64,000 nucleotides of DNA from Devosia naphthalenivorans. GTDB lineage: Bacteria; Pseudomonadota; Alphaproteobacteria; Rhizobiales; Devosiaceae. Of this stretch, positions 31,242 through 38,712 are shown in pieces (within the stretch, counting starts at the first letter, position 1; each line of letters opens with the position of its first letter). A model generated the notes under the pieces. That model saw nothing but the letters and a program-made list of their open reading frames with translations, did not search any database and had not been told where the DNA came from. Where the stretch lies: assembly GCF_003056355.1 (NCBI RefSeq), contig NZ_PYVW01000002.1, positions 186,001-250,000 of the forward strand, given 5' to 3'. A program made the position numbers and the translations under genes.

Positions 31242-33191
31242 ATGGGCAGCCAGGTTGAACAGGTCGAAGCGGTCAACTCCGGATCTAATTTTGTGCGGGC
31301 AGCGCGTGGCACGGGTTTACAGCAATCGCTGGCCCTGCTGATATGCTTTCTCAGTATATATCTCGCGACCTTCATTCTCTACTCGGCCTCGTTCGGTTCG
31401 ACAACGGCCTTTCTGCAGCGGCTGTTATTCGCGTTCGTGATGCTGACTTTGGCGCTTCTGGTGAAGTCTCCAAGCGGCCTGAATTGGCATGAACGCACGG
31501 CAAAGGGCCTGGTCCCAGACCTCATTGCAATCGGCGTGTTATTCGCCGGGATGTTGCATGTTTTTATGGATATCGACGGCTTCATGGGCCGGCTTGGCAG
31601 CCCGAACGCATACGACCTGTTCTATGGTGTCGCCTATATCGCGCTCGCGCTGGAGACCACCCGACGGGTTCTGGGTTGGCCGATCGTCATTATCGTCTGC
31701 TTCTTTCTGGTTCAGGCCCTATTGGGCAGTTACCTGCCCGGACCGCTCAATGCACCCAGTGTGCGGTGGCAGACGCTGGTCGAGATCCTGTTCATGGAAG
31801 ACCAGGGGCTTTTTGGCCCAACCACCGCCGTGGCGGTAAGTTACCTGATGCTGTTCCTCATGTTCGGAGCCATGCTCACCAAGACCAATGCCGTTGTGTT
31901 CTTCGAAAAATTCTCACTGGCGCTCCTCGGACGCCGGCCGGGCGGTCCCGCTCATGTCGCGATAATGTCCAGCGCACTGCTTGGAACTGCCTCGGGAAGT
32001 GTGGTCGGAAATGTGGCGGGCAGCGGCGCGTTCACTATTCCCCTGATGATCCGAAGCGGCTTCAAGCGTGATTTCGCCGGCGGCGTTGAGGCGGCGGCTT
32101 CCTCGGGCGCGCAGATCATGCCACCAATCATGGGCAGTGCGGCTTTCCTGATGGCGGCCTTTCTCGGTATCAGCTATTGGACTGTTGTCGTTGCCGCCAT
32201 TATTCCCGCTGCCCTCTATTTCATCAGCCTTTTTCTTCAGGTGGAATTGCGTGCCCGCAAGGAGAATATGGCCGCATTTTCAGGTGATCTGCCGAAGCTG
32301 ACATCCGTACTGCTTTCCCAGGGGCACCTGCTGATCGCCATCGCCGCGCTCATCGTGCCGTTCTTTTTCGGACTTTCGGCACAGCGCGCCGGCTTGATCG
32401 GACTTGCGACGCTGTTCGTGCTCAGCCTGATGAAACGGGAAACTCGGGTCAGTGGAGGACGGTACCTTGAAGGCGTGGTGGAAGCATTCGTCGACAACGT
32501 CGCCGTCGGCGTGGCGGTGATAGCGGCGGGGGTGCTGGTTGGAACCGTCTGGGTGTCCGGCGCGGGAAGCTTGCTTGCGCATCTGGTTATTGATGTCAGC
32601 CAGGGTCACTTGCCGGTGGCGTTGGTGCTGACTGCCGCTATCGCGCTGGTGCTCGGGATGGGCCTGCCGACGCCGGCCGTGTACCTCACCCTGGCAGTAT
32701 TGATCGTGCCGGCGCTGGTGAAGATGGGCGCGCCCGAACTGAATGCGCACATGTTTGCGTTCTACTTTGGCATTCTGGCCAATGTGACCCCGCCGGTTGC
32801 TCTTGCTGCCTATGCGGCAGCGTCCATCGCTGGCGGTGATCTCAATCGAACCGGCCTTGCTGCCTTCAAGCTGGCCCTCGCGGGATTCTTTATCCCCTTC
32901 GCGATGATTTACTCCAATGGCCTCATGCTTACCGGTACGCCACTTGAGATCATAATAGACGTCGCCACGGCGCTGGCGGGGATCTTCGTGCTCGCCATAG
33001 CGGTAGAGGGATGGTTCGTCCGCTCGCTCGGCATAGTCGAACGTGTGATCTGTATCGTCGGATCGGTCCTGCTGATCTTTCCGCACGGGGTCGCTTCGCT
33101 GATCGGCCTGGCCCTAGGTGCTTGCGTTCTCGTTCCGAAATTCATCGCCCAGCGGCGCCAGGCGGCGACACCTTTAGGAAAAGCCAGATGA
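31242..33191 (+). CDS. TRAP transporter fused DctQM permease
   Basis: 649 residues, about 17 membrane segments: an N-terminal four-helix DctQ-like part (to about residue 160) and a DctM-like part with the signatures SALLGTASGSVVGNVAGSGAFTIPLMIRSGF and GAQIMPPIMGSAAFLMAAFLG, plus the repeat ANVTPPVALAAYAAASIAGGD. I choose the ATG at 31242, preceded by GGAGGGG; the ATG at 31230 overlaps that Shine-Dalgarno. Works with the TAXI binding protein as an ion-driven importer. Confidence 0.93.
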   Translation: MGSQVEQVEAVNSGSNFVRAARGTGLQQSLALLICFLSIYLATFILYSASFGSTTAFLQRLLFAFVMLTLALLVKSPSGLNWHERTAKGLVPDLIAIGVLFAGMLHVFMDIDGFMGRLGSPNAYDLFYGVAYIALALETTRRVLGWPIVIIVCFFLVQALLGSYLPGPLNAPSVRWQTLVEILFMEDQGLFGPTTAVAVSYLMLFLMFGAMLTKTNAVVFFEKFSLALLGRRPGGPAHVAIMSSALLGTASGSVVGNVAGSGAFTIPLMIRSGFKRDFAGGVEAAASSGAQIMPPIMGSAAFLMAAFLGISYWTVVVAAIIPAALYFISLFLQVELRARKENMAAFSGDLPKLTSVLLSQGHLLIAIAALIVPFFFGLSAQRAGLIGLATLFVLSLMKRETRVSGGRYLEGVVEAFVDNVAVGVAVIAAGVLVGTVWVSGAGSLLAHLVIDVSQGHLPVALVLTAAIALVLGMGLPTPAVYLTLAVLIVPALVKMGAPELNAHMFAFYFGILANVTPPVALAAYAAASIAGGDLNRTGLAAFKLALAGFFIPFAMIYSNGLMLTGTPLEIIIDVATALAGIFVLAIAVEGWFVRSLGIVERVICIVGSVLLIFPHGVASLIGLALGACVLVPKFIAQRRQAATPLGKAR

Positions 33192-33421
33192 GCAAAAATC
33201 AGCAAACCATGATCGTCGTGTTTGCCGTGCTCAGCAGTATGGGCCTGCTTTACTTCTTCGCGGCCCAACATCAGATGCAGGCCCGGTCGCCTCTGCTGTT
33301 CCTTGGCTTGGTGGGAATCTGTGCGGCAATGATCACCGGCTCGTTTTGGAATTACCTGCGCTGCGGCGGAAGCAACAGAGACCGCCCCGACGAAACGGAG
33401 ACTAGCAGTGACGACACCTGA
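33188..33421 (+). CDS. Small membrane protein of the TAXI-TRAP operon
   Basis: 77 residues starting with an ATG that overlaps the permease stop (ATGA), and itself overlapping the next gene. Two hydrophobic helices (IVVFAVLSSMGLLYFF and SPLLFLGLVGICAAMITGSF) and a polar acidic C-terminus. No family recognised. Its overlap on both sides argues that it is a real gene, perhaps an accessory subunit of the transporter. Confidence 0.68.
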   Translation: MSKNQQTMIVVFAVLSSMGLLYFFAAQHQMQARSPLLFLGLVGICAAMITGSFWNYLRCGGSNRDRPDETETSSDDT

Positions 33422-34325
33422 CTCTATATGGCCGATACGCTCCTTTCTATTTGTCCCGGCACACCGGGAAGGCTGGGTCGAAAAGGCGATCAGGCACGCT
33501 CCCGAGGCCGTCATACTGGACATCGAGGATTCGGTTCCAGTCGCGGAAAAAGACATGGCACGAGGGCTGCTGCAGGCCGCAGTCAACCTTCTCAACGCCA
33601 GCGGCGTGGCAGCATTCATTCGCGTCAATGAATTTGGCGACAGCACTGTCGCCGATGTGCGAGCGGCCGTTGTCCCCGGCCTGACGGGCCTGGTGTTGCC
33701 CAAGGCGACGGATGCAGAGCAGACGCGACGGCTGCACGATCTGGTGAGCTACGCCGAAGGCGCTGCGGGGATGACGCACGGTTCCGTGGCGCTGCTTCCT
33801 TTACCCGAAACGGCGGAGGGGCTGCAGGGAGCAGCTGAGATCGCCAGTGCAAGCCCCAGAGTGAAGGGGTTGTTCGGCGCTGTTGGCGGTCCGATCTCGG
33901 GCGACGTAGCACGCGGTTTCGGCTTCAGGCCCACGGCCGTGGGCACTGAGCAGATATACATGAACTCCAAGATCGTCCTGGATAGTCGGGCGGCCGGTTC
34001 CCACTATCCAATAGCTGGGATAATCGGCACTCAAATCGATGATCTGGAGGTCGTTGAGAGCCTTGTTCGGCGGGCCAAGGCCTTCGGTTATACCGGTGTG
34101 GCGCTGATCCATCCCAGTCACATCAAGATCGCGCACCAAGTCTTTCGGCCAACGGACGAGGAATTCCTGTATTTCCAAGGCATGTTAAGCGCATTTAGCA
34201 ACGCGGAGCAGCGGGGACTGGGGGCCATTCGCTATGAAGGTCAGATGATCGATTACGCGATGTTGCCGCTCGCCCGAGAGGTCGTCGCCGAATATGAGCG
34301 TGTGCGGACGAGGACAGCACTTTGA
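33408..34325 (+). CDS. HpcH/HpaI aldolase / citrate lyase beta (CitE-like) family protein
   Basis: 305 residues, TIM barrel. SFLFVPAHREGWVEKA, then AVILDIEDSVPVAEKD with the metal-binding acidic pair, FIRVNEFGD with the CoA-contacting Arg, LVLPKATDAEQ, LLPLPETAEGLQGA, and ALIHPSHIKIAHQVF. CitE-like enzymes cleave or form C-C bonds of acyl-CoA esters such as malyl-, citramalyl- or HMG-type compounds. With a CoA-transferase next to it, it could cleave the CoA ester of the ring-cleavage or side-chain product. Confidence 0.9.
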   Translation: MTTPDSIWPIRSFLFVPAHREGWVEKAIRHAPEAVILDIEDSVPVAEKDMARGLLQAAVNLLNASGVAAFIRVNEFGDSTVADVRAAVVPGLTGLVLPKATDAEQTRRLHDLVSYAEGAAGMTHGSVALLPLPETAEGLQGAAEIASASPRVKGLFGAVGGPISGDVARGFGFRPTAVGTEQIYMNSKIVLDSRAAGSHYPIAGIIGTQIDDLEVVESLVRRAKAFGYTGVALIHPSHIKIAHQVFRPTDEEFLYFQGMLSAFSNAEQRGLGAIRYEGQMIDYAMLPLAREVVAEYERVRTRTAL

Positions 34326-35497
34326 GTAAGACGAAGGAACCACCGTTCAAGGGCCTCAGGGTCCTTGAGCTCGGTACGGTGATCGCCGGACCTTTTGCGA
34401 CCAGTCTGCTGGCCGATATGGGAGCCTCGGTCATCAAGGTTGAGGCCCCGGGCGCCGGTGACGCGCTGCGCAATATGGGGCCGAAAAAGAACGGGGTTCC
34501 CATTTGGTGGGGCGTTTCCGCACGCGAAAAAAGATGCATCACGCTCAACCTCAAGAGCGATGAGGGTAAAGAGCTGTTTCGCAAACTGGTCGCCAAGGCA
34601 GACGTTCTGGTCGAGAATTTCCGGCCGGGGACTCTGGAGCGCCTGGATCTGGGTTGGCAGGCCCTCCAGCAGATGAACCCCAAACTCGTGCTGCTCAGTA
34701 TCAGCGGTTTTGGCAATAGTGGGCCAAATGCCCATCGGCCAGGTTTCGGCAAGATTGCCGAAAGCATGTCCGGCCTTGTATCGCTCACGGGCAATAGTGA
34801 CGATCGTCCGCTTTTTGTAGGCTACTCGCTGGCGGACACTAGTGCCGGATTGTTCGGCGCTCTCGGGGTCGCAATAGCGCTCTACAACCGTGACGTACTT
34901 GGCGGTACCGGCGCGCGCATTGATCTGGCCCTCTATGAGCCCATCCTCAGGATGGTCGACCGCCAGTTTGTCGAGCGCGCGGCACGGGGAGCGTCGCCAA
35001 ACCGCGCCGGTAGTGAGGACCCGTACAGCTATGGATACAATGACGGGTCCCGTCCTGTGTTCAGAACATTGCGGACCCTGGATGCCGACTGGGTGATGGT
35101 CATGATTGATCGCTCCATCCTGCCGGAGGTGAGCAAGCTTGTCGGATCGGCCGATTTGGAGCGGGACGATGCGTTGGCTGCGTGGGCAGCAACCCGCTCC
35201 ACCGATACCGTTCGCGAGGCACTGATTACCACCGGGGCTTCAATCGTTCCGGTTCTCGATGCTGCCGGCATCGCAACCTCGCCGTACTTCCGCAAAAGAG
35301 GGGATGTCCAGGATACCGAACCGGCATCGCTCGGACCAATTCAGGTTCCCGGACACCTCGGGTACGGCGCAGGGGAGCGGCACCGGCATGCATTTCGGGC
35401 CCCAACGGATGGGGAGGACACGGTTGCCGTGCTCAGTGGCGAGCTCGGAATTCCGAGTGCGGAAATTATGCGCATGCGAGATGGCGGAGTCATTTGA
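34322..35497 (+). CDS. CaiB/BaiF CoA-transferase family protein
   Basis: 391 residues from a TTG that overlaps the upstream stop. Class III CoA-transferase motifs are well kept: GLRVLELGTVIAGPFATSLLADMGASVIKVEAPGAGDALR, NLKSDEGKELFRKLVAKADVLVENFRPGTLERLDLG and SGFGNSGPNAHRPGFGKIAESMSGL. At the usual catalytic Asp position the sequence reads VGYSLADTSAGLFGALG, in which the family Asp is present. Transfers CoA to a carboxylic acid, probably to feed the CitE-like lyase. Confidence 0.92.
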   Translation: MSKTKEPPFKGLRVLELGTVIAGPFATSLLADMGASVIKVEAPGAGDALRNMGPKKNGVPIWWGVSAREKRCITLNLKSDEGKELFRKLVAKADVLVENFRPGTLERLDLGWQALQQMNPKLVLLSISGFGNSGPNAHRPGFGKIAESMSGLVSLTGNSDDRPLFVGYSLADTSAGLFGALGVAIALYNRDVLGGTGARIDLALYEPILRMVDRQFVERAARGASPNRAGSEDPYSYGYNDGSRPVFRTLRTLDADWVMVMIDRSILPEVSKLVGSADLERDDALAAWAATRSTDTVREALITTGASIVPVLDAAGIATSPYFRKRGDVQDTEPASLGPIQVPGHLGYGAGERHRHAFRAPTDGEDTVAVLSGELGIPSAEIMRMRDGGVI

Positions 35498-35529
35498 ACA
35501 GCTCTGTGCGGAAGTAATCCGAAAGGTAA

Positions 35530-35955
35530 GTGAACGTGGACATCAGACCAATTGTAACAGAAGCGGGCCAAGAGCCCCTCAATACCAGTCACTCGGGGGG
35601 CGCGATACGCCTGTCGGGTGTAAGTCCGCAGCATACGCCGGCCACCAGGATCTGGTTTGGCAAAGTCAAGAACGAGCCAGGCTTCCGCTCCGTGCCACAT
35701 CATCATGGCGAAGCGGAGACGGGCGGGTACGTTCTGAACGGGCATGGGCGCATTTACTTCGGCCCCGGATATGCTGACTTCGTGGATATGCAGGAAGGAG
35801 ATTTCGTATTCGTGCCGCCGCATATGCCTCATGTTGAAGCGAATATGAGTACAACGGAACAGCTCGTATGGCTGACCTGCCGGACCCCCGATAACATCGT
35901 GGTCAATCTCGAAGATGTGCCTGACAATTCACTATCTGGGTATAAGCGGACATGA
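35530..35955 (+). CDS. Cupin-domain protein (paralogue of 11439-11864)
   Basis: 141 residues, GTG start after GAAAGGTAA. Cupin motif 1 is VPHHHGEAETGGYVLNGHGRIYFG and motif 2 is EGDFVFVPPHMPHVEANM. Same length as, and close in sequence to, the cupin of the minus-strand operon. Having one copy in each catabolic block suggests they act on related substrates or arose by duplication. Confidence 0.82.
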   Translation: MNVDIRPIVTEAGQEPLNTSHSGGAIRLSGVSPQHTPATRIWFGKVKNEPGFRSVPHHHGEAETGGYVLNGHGRIYFGPGYADFVDMQEGDFVFVPPHMPHVEANMSTTEQLVWLTCRTPDNIVVNLEDVPDNSLSGYKRT

Positions 35956-36758
35956 CGGACCACGAGAACATCGTAGAAAAGCTTGCCGGAAAAACTGCCG
36001 TAGTGACCGGTGCATCTCGCGGCATAGGTCGAGCGATCGCTGCAGATATTGCCAGACAGGGGGCGAGCCTTCTGCTTGTCGCGCGCGATGAGGCCCGGCT
36101 TGCAGCCGTTGCCGACCAGATCAAAAACGATACCGGCACACTACCGGCCATTTTGGCCGTTGACCTGAGGGAGACCAGTGCCGGCGAGACGGTGAAACAG
36201 GCGCTGGCTGCTGCATATGGCGCATGCGACATTCTGGTAAACTGCGCCGGAGCAACCAAGGGGGGGATATGGCCGGTCCAATCGGATGACGATTGGACCG
36301 ACGGCTTCGCGCTGAAATTCTTTGGCACGGTTCGCGTCACCCGGATCTTGTGGCCACTTCTGACTCAGTCTCATGGCGTAGTCGTCAATGTGGTGGGCGG
36401 TTTTGCAAGGACGCCATCGGCAGATTTCATGGTGGGCGGAACTGTAAATGCGGCTTTGGCGAACTTCTCCAAAGCGCTTGCGGCGCAAGGGCTTCGCGAC
36501 GATGTCAACGTGAACTGGGTGCATCCGGGTCTTATCGAAACGGAGCGCTATGAGGAGATTTCCGCCCGGCGTGCTGCACAGACCGGCATCTCTGTTGAAG
36601 ACGTCAAGCGACAGCAGCTTCAAACGGATGGTACGCGGCGATTGGGCCGGGCCGAAGATGTGAGCAATACTGTCACGTTCCTGTGCTTGCCTGAGTCACG
36701 CCACATCCACGGCACTGCCATTACAATAGACGGTGGTGCCAGCAAGTCAGTGTTTTGA
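35952..36758 (+). CDS. Short-chain dehydrogenase/reductase (SDR)
   Basis: 268 residues. GASRGIGRAIA (NAD(P) site), Arg after beta-2 (VARDEARL) suggesting NADP preference, and NCAGATKGG. The active-site region is unusual: where Ser...Tyr-x3-Lys is expected it reads NVVGGFARTPSADFMVGGTVNAALANFSKAL, with no Tyr-x3-Lys, so it may be catalytically altered. It ends DGGASKSVF. Its start overlaps the cupin stop (ATGA). Last gene of the operon. Confidence 0.85.
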   Translation: MTDHENIVEKLAGKTAVVTGASRGIGRAIAADIARQGASLLLVARDEARLAAVADQIKNDTGTLPAILAVDLRETSAGETVKQALAAAYGACDILVNCAGATKGGIWPVQSDDDWTDGFALKFFGTVRVTRILWPLLTQSHGVVVNVVGGFARTPSADFMVGGTVNAALANFSKALAAQGLRDDVNVNWVHPGLIETERYEEISARRAAQTGISVEDVKRQQLQTDGTRRLGRAEDVSNTVTFLCLPESRHIHGTAITIDGGASKSVF

Positions 36759-36769
36759 TCGGGTGCGGC

Positions 36770-37180
36770 GGCTGCTAACGAAATTTCTGCCGGGCCTTGC
36801 CAAAGCCTGTTCATCACATCCGGGCGGCCCATAACTGCGCCCCCAGGTGCCGAAGTTTTTCTCGATTTGCCGCGCACACGGTGGATGGGCTGGTTCCAGG
36901 CCTTGAGGCGGGCCTGCGTTTCGGTCTGGTCTCGCCCCCCACAGGCCGCTCGCCACGATGCGGTGTGTAGCATCTTTGGCCCGGACGGCATTGCCGAAAT
37001 GGCCGCCCCGATAGTCGCTGTCGGCAAACACCTCGCCCGGATTGTCCGGCAAAGCGCCAAGCTCGCTTCACCATCGACCTATGGGCGGAGGTTAATTCCG
37101 GCGGTCGTGGTGGCACCGGCGATCATCTCCGCACCATAGCGCGTGTGGCGCGCGCAAAGAATACGACGCCATTCTGCAGG
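36770..37180 (-). pseudogene. Degenerate IS5-family transposase remnant
   Basis: Pieces of an IS5-type transposase C-terminus can be read on the minus strand in two alternating frames: GEVFADSDYRGGHFGNAVRAK...RIVASGLWG, then ETQARLKAWNQPIHRVRG, then QIEKNFGTWGRSYG. At least two frameshifts and a missing N-terminus make it non-functional. It fills the gap between the last island gene and attR. Boundaries are approximate and no terminal repeats were identified. Confidence 0.68.
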
Positions 37181-37273
37181 GCAGGGGGTGGTGCTATGGC
37201 CGCCCTGATGATGCGGGCTATCAAGGGGCTTGGCAGCGTTGTAACTGACCCGCAATGGCCTTGAAGCTGCGCA

Positions 37274-37301
37274 TAGCACATCTAGCACAGACGTAGCACA
37301 G
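37274..37301 (+). repeat. TAGCACA repeats, candidate integrase arm-type sites (right)
   Basis: TAGCACA at 37274, 37283 and 37294, spaced 9 and 11 bp. The same heptamer is repeated inside the left end at 2515-2595. It lies about 50 bp inside attR. Confidence 0.5.
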
Positions 37302-37351
37302 GCCGATTTTACGCTGTGTTGAAACAATAGATTAAGACGTGGCGCTGCCTT

Positions 37352-37396
37352 ATCATAATCCGTGTGTCCCCAGTTCAAATCTGGGCTTCGCTACCA
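37352..37396 (+). repeat. attR: 45-bp copy of the tRNA-Met 3' end
   Basis: Exact copy of 2406-2450, from the anticodon loop to CCA. The 5' half of the tRNA is absent here, so it is not a tRNA gene. Marks the right end of the island. Ordinary chromosomal sequence, including a terminator, resumes directly after it. Confidence 0.93.
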
Positions 37397-37400
37397 TTTA

Positions 37401-37425
37401 AACCCCCGGGAAACCGGGGGTTTTT
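37401..37425 (+). terminator. Rho-independent terminator, originally of tRNA-Met
   Basis: AACCCCCGG (37401-37409), loop GAAA, CCGGGGGTT and a run of five T. It follows the tRNA 3' fragment by 4 bp, where the terminator of the intact tRNA gene would have been before integration. The intact tRNA at 2374-2450 no longer has this element behind it. Confidence 0.85.
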
Positions 37426-38114
37426 GTTACTCACTTCAAGCGCGGCCGACAAGGTTAACAGCGGCCAGGTAGCACATAGGTATCAATGCGTTCGCTGGCT
37501 AGGATCGCTTCCTTCCTGTATGAGGCGGCTACTAAGGTGGAAAACGCAGAAGGACCTTTAATCCTTAATGCCGAAGCTTCAGCAATAGCATGCTGGGAGT
37601 CCAAGTAGTCCGGGCTAAGCGGCTTAAACGGGGTGGAGCGCGGACAGGCAGGTTTTGTTCGCGGAACCGCTAAAGCGGAGATCGCACAGCTAAATTGGCA
37701 GCCCGCTGATCGTCAGCCCAAGATCCAAGGAGAACCCCTAACGGTCCGCCTTTAGGCTACCCTGATCTTTCTTGAAAAGCTCACAGTCGCCCTCGAGAGG
37801 GTGCCGACGCCGGTCGGTGTTGTAGATTGGCCGATCCGAGAGCGCTGGAGGAGAGCACCTCAGTCGCTTCCATCTTAAAGACCGTTACCGCATATGCTGA
37901 GGCACTCGACTTCCGAAGCGCTGGAAGTTGCCAGTCATCGGGTGTGGCTTTCCAAGGCGCCATAACCAACTATGCTCTCCTGTGCTCCTTAATAGGGATG
38001 CCCACAAGGAGCTTGAACTGCGGCTCTGGCAAAGGGCGGCTGCCTTTATCTGCCAATGTTAAGACAAGGTTAACCATGATCGAGGAGACTGCAGCCAATC
38101 CTTAAGGTGTTTCC
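37426..38114. other. Intergenic stretch without a supported gene
   Basis: Only short frames without Shine-Dalgarno or recognisable products. One more TAGCACA occurs near 37469, outside the island, which weakens but does not remove the case for arm-type sites. The 3' part presumably holds the promoter of the outer-membrane-like protein. Confidence 0.4.
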
Positions 38115-38624
38115 ATGCTGCGCTTTGCTGTGTCGTCGTCCTGTCTGTCGCTCGCGTTTGTGGGAGCGGCAGCTGCAGGACCCATGCCGAACTTGCCAGA
38201 GCTTCCGCCATTGCCGATCCACTATGAAAGCCAGGGCCACGGTGGGCCATATGCCGGTATCTTGTCCGGCTATGCTGATGGGGTAGAAACCGGGCTGGGC
38301 ATTGCGCTGGTGGTGGGCAACACCTTTGCAGCAGCAGACTTGTTGGTGGGGTTCGAAGGCATGGCATTTGCAGCATCACATGGCGAAGTCACGCTTGAAG
38401 GAAGCATGAGGGCAGGTTTCAGTTTGACGGACACGGTCAGCGTCTTTGGCATCGCGGGTCTGGGCCACAGCTTTGACACAGACGCCTTTGTCTCAGTTGG
38501 CGCCAGCTTGGAAGCCGATGTGAGCAACGGTTGGCTGGTTCGTGCAGACTACCAGTACAATCATGACCTGAACGGGGGCATCGACACCCACAGGGTTCTG
38601 ACTGGCCTGCTGCACAGCTTTTGA
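38115..38624 (+). CDS. Outer-membrane beta-barrel-like protein
   Basis: 169 residues. Signal peptide MLRFAVSSSCLSLAFVGAAAA. A proline-rich short stretch (MPNLPELPPLPIHYE) is followed by alternating hydrophobic/polar strands (GPYAGILSGYADGVETGLGIALVVG, FGIAGLGHSFDTDAFVSVGASLEADVSNGWLVRADYQYN) and a C-terminal LLHSF ending in Phe, the usual signal for outer-membrane insertion. Predicted eight-stranded porin-like barrel. The glycine-rich first strand is like other rhizobial small barrels. Function unknown. Confidence 0.7.
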   Translation: MLRFAVSSSCLSLAFVGAAAAGPMPNLPELPPLPIHYESQGHGGPYAGILSGYADGVETGLGIALVVGNTFAAADLLVGFEGMAFAASHGEVTLEGSMRAGFSLTDTVSVFGIAGLGHSFDTDAFVSVGASLEADVSNGWLVRADYQYNHDLNGGIDTHRVLTGLLHSF

Positions 38625-38712
38625 TCAACTTCCATCTGCTGCATTAAAGTTTTTGAAGGTCAACACTGGCAGAGTTCCCCGGCGTCAAGAATGACGGTTC
38701 CGGGAGCATGAA

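Larger units (their letters stand above)
2406..37396. mobile_element. About 35-kb genomic island integrated in tRNA-Met
   Basis: Bounded by the 45-bp attL/attR repeats. It contains a tyrosine integrase next to attL, a Shedu-type nuclease, an HUH Rep protein, a serine resolvase, two catabolic blocks and the transglycosylase operon. I see no conjugation, relaxase/type IV coupling or capsid genes, so transfer would need help from another element. The mix of strand runs, and a truncated gene beside the resolvase at 24.7 kb, suggest it was assembled from several acquisitions. Confidence 0.9.

Noticed and set aside
37352-37396. Second tRNA-Met gene
   Set aside because: Only the 3' part from the anticodon loop is present; acceptor and D arms are missing. 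It is the attachment repeat.
2406-37396. Prophage or complete conjugative element
   Set aside because: No capsid, tail, terminase, relaxase or type IV secretion genes can be read in the interval.
37827-38105. 92-codon open frame after the island
   Set aside because: No ribosome-binding site or plausible protein pattern.
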